A DNA stretch of 10,063 nucleotides from contig DBYT01000013.1 of the NCBI GenBank assembly GCA_002309915.1, positions 1,562 to 11,624 of the forward strand, read 5' to 3'. Shown in pieces: positions 1 through 7,500 of the stretch (within the stretch, counting starts at the first letter, position 1; every line of letters starts with the position of its first letter). The position numbers were made by a program, and so were the translations under genes. The notes beneath the pieces are model-generated. The model did no database searches. It was given only the letters and a program-made list of their open reading frames with translations, and had not been told where the DNA came from. This DNA is from Bacteroidales bacterium UBA1179. GTDB lineage: Bacteria > Bacteroidota > Bacteroidia > Bacteroidales > Bacteroidaceae.

Positions 1-549
1 GGATACGTATTCACTGAGAAGAACGGCGTGGTAGCAATGGAGGCAGAGCACTTCTATGCTCAGACCGCCGTTACGAGCGGATCGGCCAAGTGGACAACTA
101 TTCCTTACATGGGCCGTACACTGTCAGGCGTGGCTCTGATGCCTTACAGCCAGCCTACTGACGGCGCCACAATGACTTACAAGTTCAATCTGAATGAGGA
201 TGTTGAGAATCTGGCGGCAGTTGTTGCTGTTAACGCAACACTGACATTCTACCGTCTGGAGGGTCACCGCTACATGGTAAGCCTGGATGGCGGTCCCGAG
301 GTTGAGGTTGTGTTCAACGAGCGTCTGAATGAGGATCAGCGCAACATCTACTCAGTTTATTATCCCACAGTGGCAACCCGTGTAAAGGATGACCGCGTTC
401 AACTGGGCAAGGCTGCCAAGGGTGAGCATACAATCACATTCCGCCCCATTGAGCCGGGTACGGTGTTTGAGAAGGTGGTGATTGATGCAGGAGGCTACAT
501 TAAGAGTTACCTGTTCATGCCGGAATCTCCCTACGTGAGAGAGCAGTAA
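1..549 (+). CDS. GH115 xylan alpha-1,2-glucuronidase, C-terminal fragment
   Basis: The reading frame is open from the first base and ends with TAA, leaving 182 residues of a longer protein cut by the window edge. The fragment resembles the C-terminal beta-sandwich domain of glycoside hydrolase family 115: it starts with GYVFTEKNGVVAMEAEHF, where family members carry a YVSIEAEH-like motif. A W..IP.MGRTLSG motif follows, and it ends with EPGTVFEKVVIDAGG and SYLFMPES, the usual C-terminal signature. GH115 enzymes remove (4-O-methyl)glucuronic acid from xylan, including from internal xylose residues, usually in the periplasm or at the cell surface. The catalytic domain and signal peptide lie outside the window, so activity cannot be checked. 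The GTG at 28 is an internal valine codon, not a start. A terminator follows at once, so this is the last gene of its transcription unit. The family call rests on recalled motifs, not on a search. Confidence 0.85.
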   Translation, partial: GYVFTEKNGVVAMEAEHFYAQTAVTSGSAKWTTIPYMGRTLSGVALMPYSQPTDGATMTYKFNLNEDVENLAAVVAVNATLTFYRLEGHRYMVSLDGGPEVEVVFNERLNEDQRNIYSVYYPTVATRVKDDRVQLGKAAKGEHTITFRPIEPGTVFEKVVIDAGGYIKSYLFMPESPYVREQ

Positions 550-584
550 AAAAGAAAAGGCGGGGTTTCCCGCCTTTCTTTTTT
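549..584. terminator. Bidirectional rho-independent terminator between convergent genes
   Basis: A 9-bp perfect stem AAAGGCGGG (556-564) / CCCGCCTTT (569-577) encloses the loop GTTT. It is followed on the plus strand by TCTTTTTT (577-584) and preceded by an A-rich run (548-558), which gives a T-run on the minus strand. It sits between the GH115 stop codon and the stop codon of the leftward 234-residue gene, so it can end transcription from both sides. Confidence 0.85.
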
Positions 585-587
585 GTG

Positions 588-1292
588 TTAGAATGTCAGG
601 TTTACGGACGCTCCGAACGAAGAGTTGTTATGCCTGTCGATAAAGACCGTCGGTTCAAATTCAAACTGCAGCATTTTGGCTGCCTTCTTGAACGGAAGGT
701 CTTTGTTGTATTCATCGGCAATCCTTTCAAGTTCGCGTTTTGCCTTGCCTTTCTGGAGGCGGCCCCACGTGTAGAAGGTTATTGTAGGTAAGGCCAATGC
801 GCCCGAAAGTATGTAGAGCTTCTTGGAAAGCCCGGGATCATTTGAACTGTAGTGGGTTACGGCAATCAGCGTCAGGATTGCGGTGGGTATTCCGCACATT
901 ACGCCGATGCTCTCCTTGTTGTCTCCCTTGATGAATTTGCGGTTGGCAATCTCATATCTTTGGAACTGAACGGAGTCCAGGAGCTGCTTGAGGTCATCTT
1001 CACGGATGGCATTGCCTGCGCCTCGGCCCTCAACAAATGTGAGGCTGCCGCTGAATCTTTCAAGCTCTGTGCTGTCATTGAGGGTGGCATAACCGCCCCA
1101 ACCGCCACGGCCGCCGCCCTGGAAACCTCCTCCGCCGCGCTGACCGCCTCCGCGCTGACCGCCACCGCCCTGGAAGCTGCCGCCTCCGCCGCGCATTCCT
1201 CCGCCGCCTCCAAAGCCGCCGCCGGGTTGTGCCACAGCAGTGACAGAGAGCATAGCTACTATCAGTAAAGAGAGGAATTTCTTAATGCGCAT
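588..1292 (-). CDS. Secreted glycine-rich protein with two predicted membrane segments, unknown function
   Basis: I do not recognise a family for this 234-residue protein. Residues 1-22 form a signal peptide (MRIKKF, a hydrophobic core, then AVAQ). Residues 23-67 are a low-complexity tract of Gly with Phe, Arg and Gln, in units such as GGGFGGG and QRGGG. Residues 70-125 look polar and helical. Two hydrophobic stretches, about 129-148 and 159-176, could be a membrane hairpin. A basic, charged helix follows (about 178-195), then a beta-like C-terminus ending ASVNLTF. The terminal Phe recalls outer-membrane proteins, but one short strand pair is not a barrel. The gene lies 56 bp downstream of the CotH-like gene on the same strand, and I see no convincing promoter in the gap, so cotranscription is likely. 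Its Gly/Phe tract resembles those of that neighbour, suggesting the two proteins act at the same place. Function is unknown. Confidence 0.75.
   Translation of the reverse strand: MRIKKFLSLLIVAMLSVTAVAQPGGGFGGGGGMRGGGGSFQGGGGQRGGGQRGGGGFQGGGRGGWGGYATLNDSTELERFSGSLTFVEGRGAGNAIREDDLKQLLDSVQFQRYEIANRKFIKGDNKESIGVMCGIPTAILTLIAVTHYSSNDPGLSKKLYILSGALALPTITFYTWGRLQKGKAKRELERIADEYNKDLPFKKAAKMLQFEFEPTVFIDRHNNSSFGASVNLTF
1092..1226 (-). repeat. Low-complexity tract coding Gly/Arg/Gln/Phe-rich segment
   Basis: Cytosine- and CCGCC-rich on the plus strand, this stretch codes residues 23-67 of the small glycine-rich protein with irregular repeats of GGGG, QRGGG and FQGGG. It creates long false open frames on both strands, including an Ala-rich one. 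Confidence 0.8.
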
Positions 1293-1348
1293 AGAGTCAG
1301 TGAATCAAAGGATCAATTGTTTGACCCTGAAAAACGCAAAAGGTTTAA

Positions 1349-3064
1349 TTATTTCCAGTTCCTGTCCAGGAACGCTATGCGGTCTGCAAAGAATTTCTTG
1401 AGGACCGATATCTCCTCGTCGTAGCTGGAAACGCGGTATGCAGCGAACATTCCAACGGCATCACCTCCGCCGAATCCTCCGCCGAATCCGCCCATGCCTC
1501 CGCCGAATCCGCCCATTCCGGGGCCGAATCCGCCACCGAATCCGCCGTTACGGCCTCCCTGGTTCTGATTCCTTGATGCAGGTACAAGCAGGTTGGAGTA
1601 TTGTGCGAACTGACGGTCCTTGGCCTCTGCCAGCTGTGCAGCATGCTCATCGATGTATTTGTTGATGTTGTCGATGCTCAGTACGCCCTTACGGAGTTCT
1701 TTCCAGCGTGCCTTAACCTTTGCTACGAATGCGGGATCCTCCATGAGGCGCTTGAACATGGCCGGGGTGGGGTTGGTCTCACCGCCGTTGTAAACCCAGG
1801 CTTCGATGTTGTTGCCGTTGGCGAAATTGCAGTTTCCGTATGCCAGGTTGTAGTCCCAGACTGTTCCAGCATGCAGTTTGCCGCCGGTGCCGTCCTCATT
1901 CTGCTTGGTCTTATAGAAATAGGTGCTGCGCTTGAGACCGTCGGCATTCAGGCTGAGTTCGGTATGGATTATGTAATCCACGAATGACTCTACGTCGATA
2001 TACTTGGCGTAGCCGTTCTTGGGATCGGCAAAATTTTCGCTCTGGATTACCTTCTCGGTGGTCTTTATGTAGTTGCTGATGTACTCTTCCTGCTCGGGGG
2101 TGATGTTTTCGGACTTGGGATAGAAGTAAGTCCAGGTTACTGTGGCACGGCCTCCGCCGAAGCCGCCTATTCCGCCTCCGAAGCCGCCCATACCGCCGCC
2201 AAAGCCGCCCATACCGCCGCTTGTGATGATGCCGGGAACATCGGACCGGAAGGATTTCTCACCCTCATCGGGCGGGTCTATGCGTACTATGTAACCGCCT
2301 GTGAGTTCCAGACCGCTGGTATCGGTCTTTTTGAGTTTGGCTATGCTCAGTCGGTTTTCGGCCCTCTTTATCTTTTCGCAGAGTATGTAGACGCCTATGT
2401 AATGGCCGTTCATGACCACCTCGCAATAGCGGTTGCGCGGAGCCCAGTGGCCCATTTCGTTCCAGAGGTCGAATGCAAAGGGGTCACGCATCATGGATAT
2501 GTCGTTGAAGGGAGCCAGCAGCACCCAGTCGTTATCGGCCGGCATGCCAAGCAGTTCAACGTTGTTGGCCTTGCCCTCGGGGGTGACGGTTTCAAACGTA
2601 AAACGCTTCTGGTCAAAGAACAGCGATGAGTTTCCGCGCAGTTTTATCCTGATGTTGCCGTTATATCCGTTGGCCGCATCAGTTACCTTGTTGCGCTTGG
2701 AGCCGTTGTCAATGATTTTCATTGAGCCATCGGTCTTTTCACGGTTGGTCAGGGTGGGGCTGTCGGTCTGGATTATTACTATTGGCAGATTGGACGATGT
2801 GAACTCTACCTTGTCAGTTAAAGTCGATGTGTTGTAACTGCCGTTCATGTTGAATCCGCCGCCGAATCCGCCTCCGCCGCCGGGAAAACCGGGCATCTGG
2901 CCCTCCTGCTCCTGAGGATCAAACGGGAATCTGCCGCCAAATCCACCCGGAAAACCTCCGCCGGGGAATCCGCCACCGAATCCACCACCTCCCGGAAACT
3001 GTGCGAAAGCAGCCGCTGAAAACAGGGCTGCAGATACTATTGAGTACAAAAATTTTGCCTTCAT
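1349..3064 (-). CDS. Secreted CotH-family protein (atypical protein-kinase fold) with glycine-rich insertions
   Basis: The protein has 571 residues from ATG at 3064. A TTG four codons upstream is less likely, because the ATG directly precedes a good signal peptide (residues 1-22, ending AFAQ). The CotH domain covers about 93-466. Visible motifs are SNLPIVIIQTD near its start, KLRGNSS (142-147), MPADNDWVLLAPF, MMRDPFAFDL, RYCEVVMNGHYIGVYILCEK (212-231) and VWDYNLAYGN (402-411), which matches the conserved Asp-containing WDxNxAxGN motif of CotH proteins. A conserved tail, SYDEEISVLKKFFADRI, lies near the C-terminus. Bacillus CotH is a spore-coat protein kinase; in Bacteroidetes the substrate is unknown. 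Three Gly/Phe/Met-rich tracts interrupt the protein: 23-72, 283-306 (inside the CotH domain) and 503-534. Between its neighbours it is probably cotranscribed with the esterase upstream (57-bp gap) and the Gly-rich gene downstream. The family call is firm; kinase activity is inference. Confidence 0.88.
   Translation of the reverse strand: MKAKFLYSIVSAALFSAAAFAQFPGGGGFGGGFPGGGFPGGFGGRFPFDPQEQEGQMPGFPGGGGGFGGGFNMNGSYNTSTLTDKVEFTSSNLPIVIIQTDSPTLTNREKTDGSMKIIDNGSKRNKVTDAANGYNGNIRIKLRGNSSLFFDQKRFTFETVTPEGKANNVELLGMPADNDWVLLAPFNDISMMRDPFAFDLWNEMGHWAPRNRYCEVVMNGHYIGVYILCEKIKRAENRLSIAKLKKTDTSGLELTGGYIVRIDPPDEGEKSFRSDVPGIITSGGMGGFGGGMGGFGGGIGGFGGGRATVTWTYFYPKSENITPEQEEYISNYIKTTEKVIQSENFADPKNGYAKYIDVESFVDYIIHTELSLNADGLKRSTYFYKTKQNEDGTGGKLHAGTVWDYNLAYGNCNFANGNNIEAWVYNGGETNPTPAMFKRLMEDPAFVAKVKARWKELRKGVLSIDNINKYIDEHAAQLAEAKDRQFAQYSNLLVPASRNQNQGGRNGGFGGGFGPGMGGFGGGMGGFGGGFGGGDAVGMFAAYRVSSYDEEISVLKKFFADRIAFLDRNWK
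1458..1553 (-). repeat. 21-bp-unit tandem repeats coding third Gly-rich tract of the CotH-like protein
   Basis: Near-identical 21-bp units are visible, for example 1478-1498 and 1499-1519, which differ at one position. They code a seven-residue GGMGGFG-like unit. The repeat keeps frame and sits between the CotH core and the conserved C-terminal helix. Confidence 0.75.
2151..2220 (-). repeat. 21-bp-unit tandem repeats coding Gly-rich insertion within the CotH domain
   Basis: Three 21-bp units (2151-2171, 2172-2192, 2193-2213) and a partial fourth code GGMGGFG / GGMGGFG / GGIGGFG. They fall between the GGYIVRID strand and the WTYFYPKSE segment, a point I expect to be a variable surface loop in CotH proteins. 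Confidence 0.75.
2849..2998 (-). repeat. Low-complexity tract coding N-terminal Gly/Pro/Phe-rich segment of the CotH-like protein
   Basis: Directly after the signal peptide the protein runs FPGGGGFGGGFPGGGFPGG, then a short acidic spacer (DPQEQEGQ), then a second PGGGGGFGGG block. It probably forms a flexible linker between the processed N-terminus and the folded domain. Confidence 0.7.
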
Positions 3065-3121
3065 ATCACCATTCAAGTTTACCTTAAATAGCGATGTGAA
3101 GGCAAAAAGTTAAATCGATTT

Positions 3122-4321
3122 TTACTTTTCAAAAAGTTTCAGGTCGATGCAGTTACCCATCTGAACGTAACCTTCAGCGTTGGGGTGCAGGTAGTCGTTC
3201 TCAAAGAGGTACTTGGGATTGAGCTGTGCGGGATCATCGGGGTTGCCCATAGCGGCATCAAAGTCGATGACGCCGTCAAAGTAACCGCTGGTGCGGATCC
3301 ACTGGTTGAGCTGCTGACGGCCTGCCTCATGGTTCTCGCTGTAGTAGTTGTTACCCTTGAACTGCATGACGGGAGCACCGTAAACCTTGATTCCGCGCTC
3401 GTGAGCCTCGGCAATGATCTGCTTATAAACCTCCTGAATCTGGTTTGCCTTTGCGATGGCGTCACCGCGTCCGCCCAGGTCATTCACACCCTCAAACAGG
3501 ATGATGTACTTGACGCCCTCCTGCTGGAAGAGGTCACGCGGGTAACGGCTCTTACCGGTCGGTCCAAGGCCGCCCTGGAGTATGCAGTTACCGCCCAGAC
3601 CCATGTTCAGGACCGATACACGGCTGGTCTTCTTATTGGCAAGCAGACGGCGTGACAGGTTGTCGGTCCAGCGGTTCTGCTCGTTGGTGGTTGATCCTCG
3701 GCCATCAGTGATGGAGTTGCCCAGAACTACAACGGCGCGGGCTTTCTTCTCGGCCTTGATCTCAATGGCGTTGATGATGTACCAGTGAGCGGTCTTGACT
3801 GCGTCGGTAAAGTCAGAGCCCTGACCCTCAATAAGATATGAATCGGTACGTGAACCGGGATGGCCGGTTACGCTGGTGGACGAAGCCTCGCCCAGATGCA
3901 TTGTGATGGCCACATTCTCACGGTTCTTCATAGGGAACTTGACGGGGTCCGATGTTACCAGCTCACCCGGCTGGATGGTTACAGACTTGCTTCCGTTGAA
4001 GGAGAGGCTTACCTCTGTGCCGGCAACTATATCGCTGCTTGCGCCTGCTGTGGCTGCCAGTGCTATCTCGGCTGCGTTGATGGTTACAGGACCCTGGCTG
4101 AACTCGTTTGAGAACTTTACTCTGACTACCTTGCCGCTGATGGATGTCTGGACTATCTGACGGATAGAGTTGTTTGCCAATCCGGGGGCGGGGGGACAGT
4201 TGTGAGGTTCAACAACCTGCTCGGCTGTGGCCCATGTTGCTACCCAGTGTTTGCCGGCATTGGCCGGTGCCCATGCAATTACCGTCAGAACGGCGGTGAG
4301 AATTAAGGATTTGAATTTCAT
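3122..4321 (-). CDS. Secreted SGNH hydrolase, XynE-like carbohydrate esterase
   Basis: This 399-residue protein has a signal peptide (residues 1-22, ending APANA), an N-terminal beta-rich accessory domain (about 24-190; KHWVATWATAEQ, VRVKFSNEF) and a C-terminal SGNH hydrolase domain. Block I is VVVLGNSITDG with nucleophile Ser203; block II is NMGLGGN (239-245); block III is GVND with Asn280; block V is DYLHP with Asp376 and His379. All catalytic blocks are intact, so an active enzyme is expected. The architecture matches the SGNH subgroup that includes XynE of Prevotella bryantii, found in a xylanase gene cluster and regarded as an acyl or acetyl esterase. Here it lies divergent from the HTCS and near a GH115 fragment, which supports removal of acyl groups from xylan in the periplasm, but the substrate is inferred. 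The ATG has an AT-rich leader typical of Bacteroidetes. It is the first gene of the probable leftward unit. Confidence 0.88.
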   Translation of the reverse strand: MKFKSLILTAVLTVIAWAPANAGKHWVATWATAEQVVEPHNCPPAPGLANNSIRQIVQTSISGKVVRVKFSNEFSQGPVTINAAEIALAATAGASSDIVAGTEVSLSFNGSKSVTIQPGELVTSDPVKFPMKNRENVAITMHLGEASSTSVTGHPGSRTDSYLIEGQGSDFTDAVKTAHWYIINAIEIKAEKKARAVVVLGNSITDGRGSTTNEQNRWTDNLSRRLLANKKTSRVSVLNMGLGGNCILQGGLGPTGKSRYPRDLFQQEGVKYIILFEGVNDLGGRGDAIAKANQIQEVYKQIIAEAHERGIKVYGAPVMQFKGNNYYSENHEAGRQQLNQWIRTSGYFDGVIDFDAAMGNPDDPAQLNPKYLFENDYLHPNAEGYVQMGNCIDLKLFEK

Positions 4322-4364
4322 AATTGGTTATTTAAGTGTTTATGTCGACTTCTTTTATGTCCGG

Positions 4365-4372
4365 TAAAGATA
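4365..4372 (-). promoter_or_regulatory. Candidate -7 box for the leftward esterase unit
   Basis: Read on the minus strand this is TATCTTTA, 7 of 8 matches to the Bacteroidetes TAnnTTTG box, about 45 bp before the esterase start. I see no good TTTG at the expected distance upstream, only a weak TTTA at slightly wide spacing. An activator-dependent promoter would fit a weak -33 element, but that is speculation. Confidence 0.35.
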
Positions 4373-4450
4373 CTAAATATCCCTGATGCGTGTCATAAAC
4401 CGGGCGAGATTGTCATATTCATTAAGATTTGTTCCGCGTGCCAATTATGG

Positions 4451-4482
4451 TTTGGAACATTACTTAATTATTGATATCTTTG
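4451..4482 (+). promoter_or_regulatory. Consensus Bacteroidetes promoter of the HTCS gene
   Basis: A -33 box TTTG (4451-4454), a 20-bp spacer and a -7 box TATCTTTG (4475-4482) match TTTG-N(19-21)-TAnnTTTG exactly. Transcription would begin near 4486-4490, giving a leader of about 25 bases before the ATG at 4515. This promoter lies inside the longer reading frame that starts at 4386 and is the main reason for rejecting that earlier start. Confidence 0.65.
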
Positions 4483-4487
4483 GAACA
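4451..4487 (+). repeat. Direct repeat TTTGGAACA overlapping both promoter boxes
   Basis: TTTGGAACA occurs at 4451-4459 and again at 4479-4487, 28 bp apart. The likeness continues for about ten more bases (TTACTTAA / ATTACTAAA) with one inserted base. An inverted half-copy, TGTTCC, lies at 4430-4435. The first copy contains the -33 box and the second contains the TTTG of the -7 box. It could be an operator for the HTCS or another regulator, or simply a small tandem duplication. Confidence 0.5.
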
Positions 4488-4514
4488 ATTACTAAACTAC
4501 TTGCTTTTTTACTA

Positions 4515-7500
4515 ATGCGAAAACCAATAATTGCTCTTCTTGCGGGATTGCTTTTTATTCCTGTGAACGCACAGAGAACGTACCGGTACTCGATGGGTCA
4601 ATTGTCCAATAACCGCTTCCAGGCTATCTGTGAGGATAATTCCGGTTTCATTTGGATAGGTACGGAGAACGGTCTGAACCGATATGACGGTTACCATTTC
4701 CAGAAATTCTTCCATGACAACAATGATTCGCTGTCACTGATGAGTAACTACATCCGCAGTCTTTACACTGACGACGATGGAACATTATGGATAGGAACGA
4801 ACCGTGGTATTCAATATCTGAAACCCAGTGAAAAGAGTTTTCATACGGTATTTTTTCCGGGAAGCAGGTTGCCGTACATACAGCAGATAACCAAACTGAG
4901 TGACGGACGTATATGGATTGCAGCCCCCGGAGACGGTCTTTACTGGGTCGATCCGCAAAATCCCGTACAGGTTAACGGTATCGTGAGCTTGAACAACTAT
5001 GCGCCTGCACAGGCAATTTTCAGGGCTTTTGTGGAGGACGGCGACGGAACAATCTGGATTGGAACAGCTTCAGGCGTGTTGCTGTATGATCCTCATAATG
5101 ACAAGATTACGGAGTTCAGTCCCGATGTCATAAAGGGTGATATCACCGGCATAAACAAGAATGATAGCGGAGATATTTTCATATCCACACACAATCATCT
5201 GTACGTGTGGAGTACCATAAGACGCCGTCTGTCACGTATAACCCCTGAAGAGGGTATATGGGAGATAACCCATTTATTCATGGACCGTGAGGGCCTTAAG
5301 ATATCCCTGCGAGGCAAGGGCATGATGTATCTGACCGATGACGGACGTCTGGAACAGTATGAACTGAAACCGCAGGACCGCAGCCTGGAGAGGCTTGACG
5401 TGAGTGCCATGTATCTGGACCGTGCCGGTAACAGGTGGATTGGCTGTTTCCTGTCGGACCTTATTCTGGTGACTAAGGACCGTAATGAGTTTGAGTACTG
5501 GAAATTCTCTGATTATCAGGAGGATGTATCAGGTACCGTTACGGCTATGGTTCTTGATTCCGAGAACCGTCTGTGGATTGGTTACAACAATAACGGTATG
5601 ACCTGTATGTCAAGTACCGGTCGGGTTCTCATGTCCGGTTGGAACAATCCTAATACTCCTTATATAAGTTGTCTGTTCCGCGACAGCCGCAACAGGATCT
5701 GGGCTGGTTGCCCTAACCAGGGTCTTGCATTGCTGAATACACATAACGGCGGCATTGAGATGGTAATTGCCAATGAGTTCTCAAATGTTTCATCAATTGC
5801 CGAGGACTCCAAGGGACGTATCTACTACTCTGAACTGGGTACCGGTTTCAGCCGTTTCAACCCGGCCGATATGAAAACCGAGGTCTATACGGAGTTTGCC
5901 AAGAGAAGCCGAAAGGGCGGTTCACTGAACAATGACTGGATCCATATCATGATTGTGGACAGCTGGAATCGCCTTTGGATAGGTCATGACAACGGTGCTG
6001 ACTGTTTTGATATTGACCGCAGCGAGTTCATCGACAACGACAAACTGTCGGCTGCCATGGGTACGTCGGGTTGTACATGCATCCTCGAGGAGAGGGAGGG
6101 TATTATCTGGTTCGGTACCACCAAGGGCGTCATCGTCTATAACATGACAAACGGCGTGGCCAGTATACTGGATACCTCCAAGGGCTTGTCAAGCAATGAT
6201 ATACGTGGCATGGTCAAGGATGGTGAGGGTTATATCTGGGTTTCGACTCCGGGTGGCGTGAACCGCATCAATCCCGATGATTTTGAGGTAAGCCGATTCT
6301 ATACCGAGGAGAGGGCGTTCAATGGAGTATCGGCCTTCTCAAGCAGAGAGGACAGGGCATATTTTGCAAGTAATACCGGCATAACCGCTTTCTACCCATA
6401 CAGGATTTTCACCGAATCAACTGTCAATAAGGTTGTTCTGACGGGATTCTACCTGAACGGCGAATTGATTTCATCGGGTGCATTGTCGGGCGGCAAACCT
6501 ATTTCCGATAAGCCGCTGTCCGTATCGGACCAGTTCAGACTGGCTTACCGCGACAACTCTTTCACGCTGGAATTCAGTTCGTTGAATTACGGTGACGAGC
6601 AGAGTCTGATATACGAATACTCCATGACTCCCGGCGGAGGCGAGTGGGTGAGCAACCCGGCAGGTGTGAACCGTTTCAGTTTCTCGCAGCTGGGTTATGG
6701 CCGATACACACTCTCTGTAAGGGCCCGTCTGAATGATATCATCTCATTACCAAGGACTTATATAATCAAGATTGAGGCTCCGTGGTACGCTTCATCAGTT
6801 GCGATGATTGTCTATATCCTGCTGATGATGGCATTGCTGCTGGTTATTTTCAGGACACGCCGCAGAACCCGTCAGAGGGAGATGGATGAGGCTAAGTTCC
6901 AGTCATTCATTAATGTGGCACATGAGATATGCGCACCTATGACAATGGTTATATCGCCGCTTGAGGATATGCTGCAGAACAGTTCCATTCCGCCCGAAGT
7001 GCAGAGCAACCTGCGTCAGATGCACAAGAGCTCGACCAGGATCCTGTCGCTGATTAATCAGCTGCTGGATATGCGTAAGTTCGATGAGGGTCAGATGCAG
7101 TTGCATTTTGCCGAGACTGACCTGATAAACTTCCTGATGGGACCGTTTGAGCTCTATACCCAGATGGCCGAGAAGCGTAACATAGACTTCACGTTCAACC
7201 ATCCTATGGCCGACCAGACCATCTGGATTGACCGCGACAGCATAGACAAGGTTATCATGAACCTTCTGTCAAACGCATTCAAGTATACCAATGACGGCGG
7301 CAAGATCGAGATGAGTGTTGAGGTGGGGACCGATGACCATGAGAAGGGACCGCTTCACAACTATGTGGAGGTGTCGATCTCAGATACGGGTATCGGCCTG
7401 GACAAGGATGATATTGAGCGTGTTTTCCAGCGTTTCTACAGGGCTGACAACAAGATGACATCAGTTACTATGGGTATGGGTATCGGCCTCAATTACAGCC

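Noticed and set aside
852..1268. Rightward Ala-rich open frame of 138 residues
   Set aside because: It is the antisense shadow of the Gly-rich repeat: GGC/GGA codons read from the other strand give Ala, Ser and Pro-type codons. No independent start context or domain is visible.
3105..3112. Possible -7 box (TAACTTTT on the minus strand) before the CotH-like gene
   Set aside because: It matches 7 of 8 positions, but the nearest TTTG on the minus strand is at 17 bp and lies within the esterase coding end. In AT-rich spacer this is weak, so cotranscription with the esterase is as likely.
4339..4361. Direct repeat TTTATGTC at 4339-4346 and 4354-4361 before the esterase gene
   Set aside because: Two 8-bp AT-rich copies 15 bp apart in a leader region can arise by chance; I could not link them to a known regulator.
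4386..4514. N-terminal extension of the HTCS by 43 residues from an ATG at 4386
   Set aside because: The extension contains a consensus promoter (4451-4482) and would put the signal peptide deep inside the chain; the ATG at 4515 gives a normal export signal.
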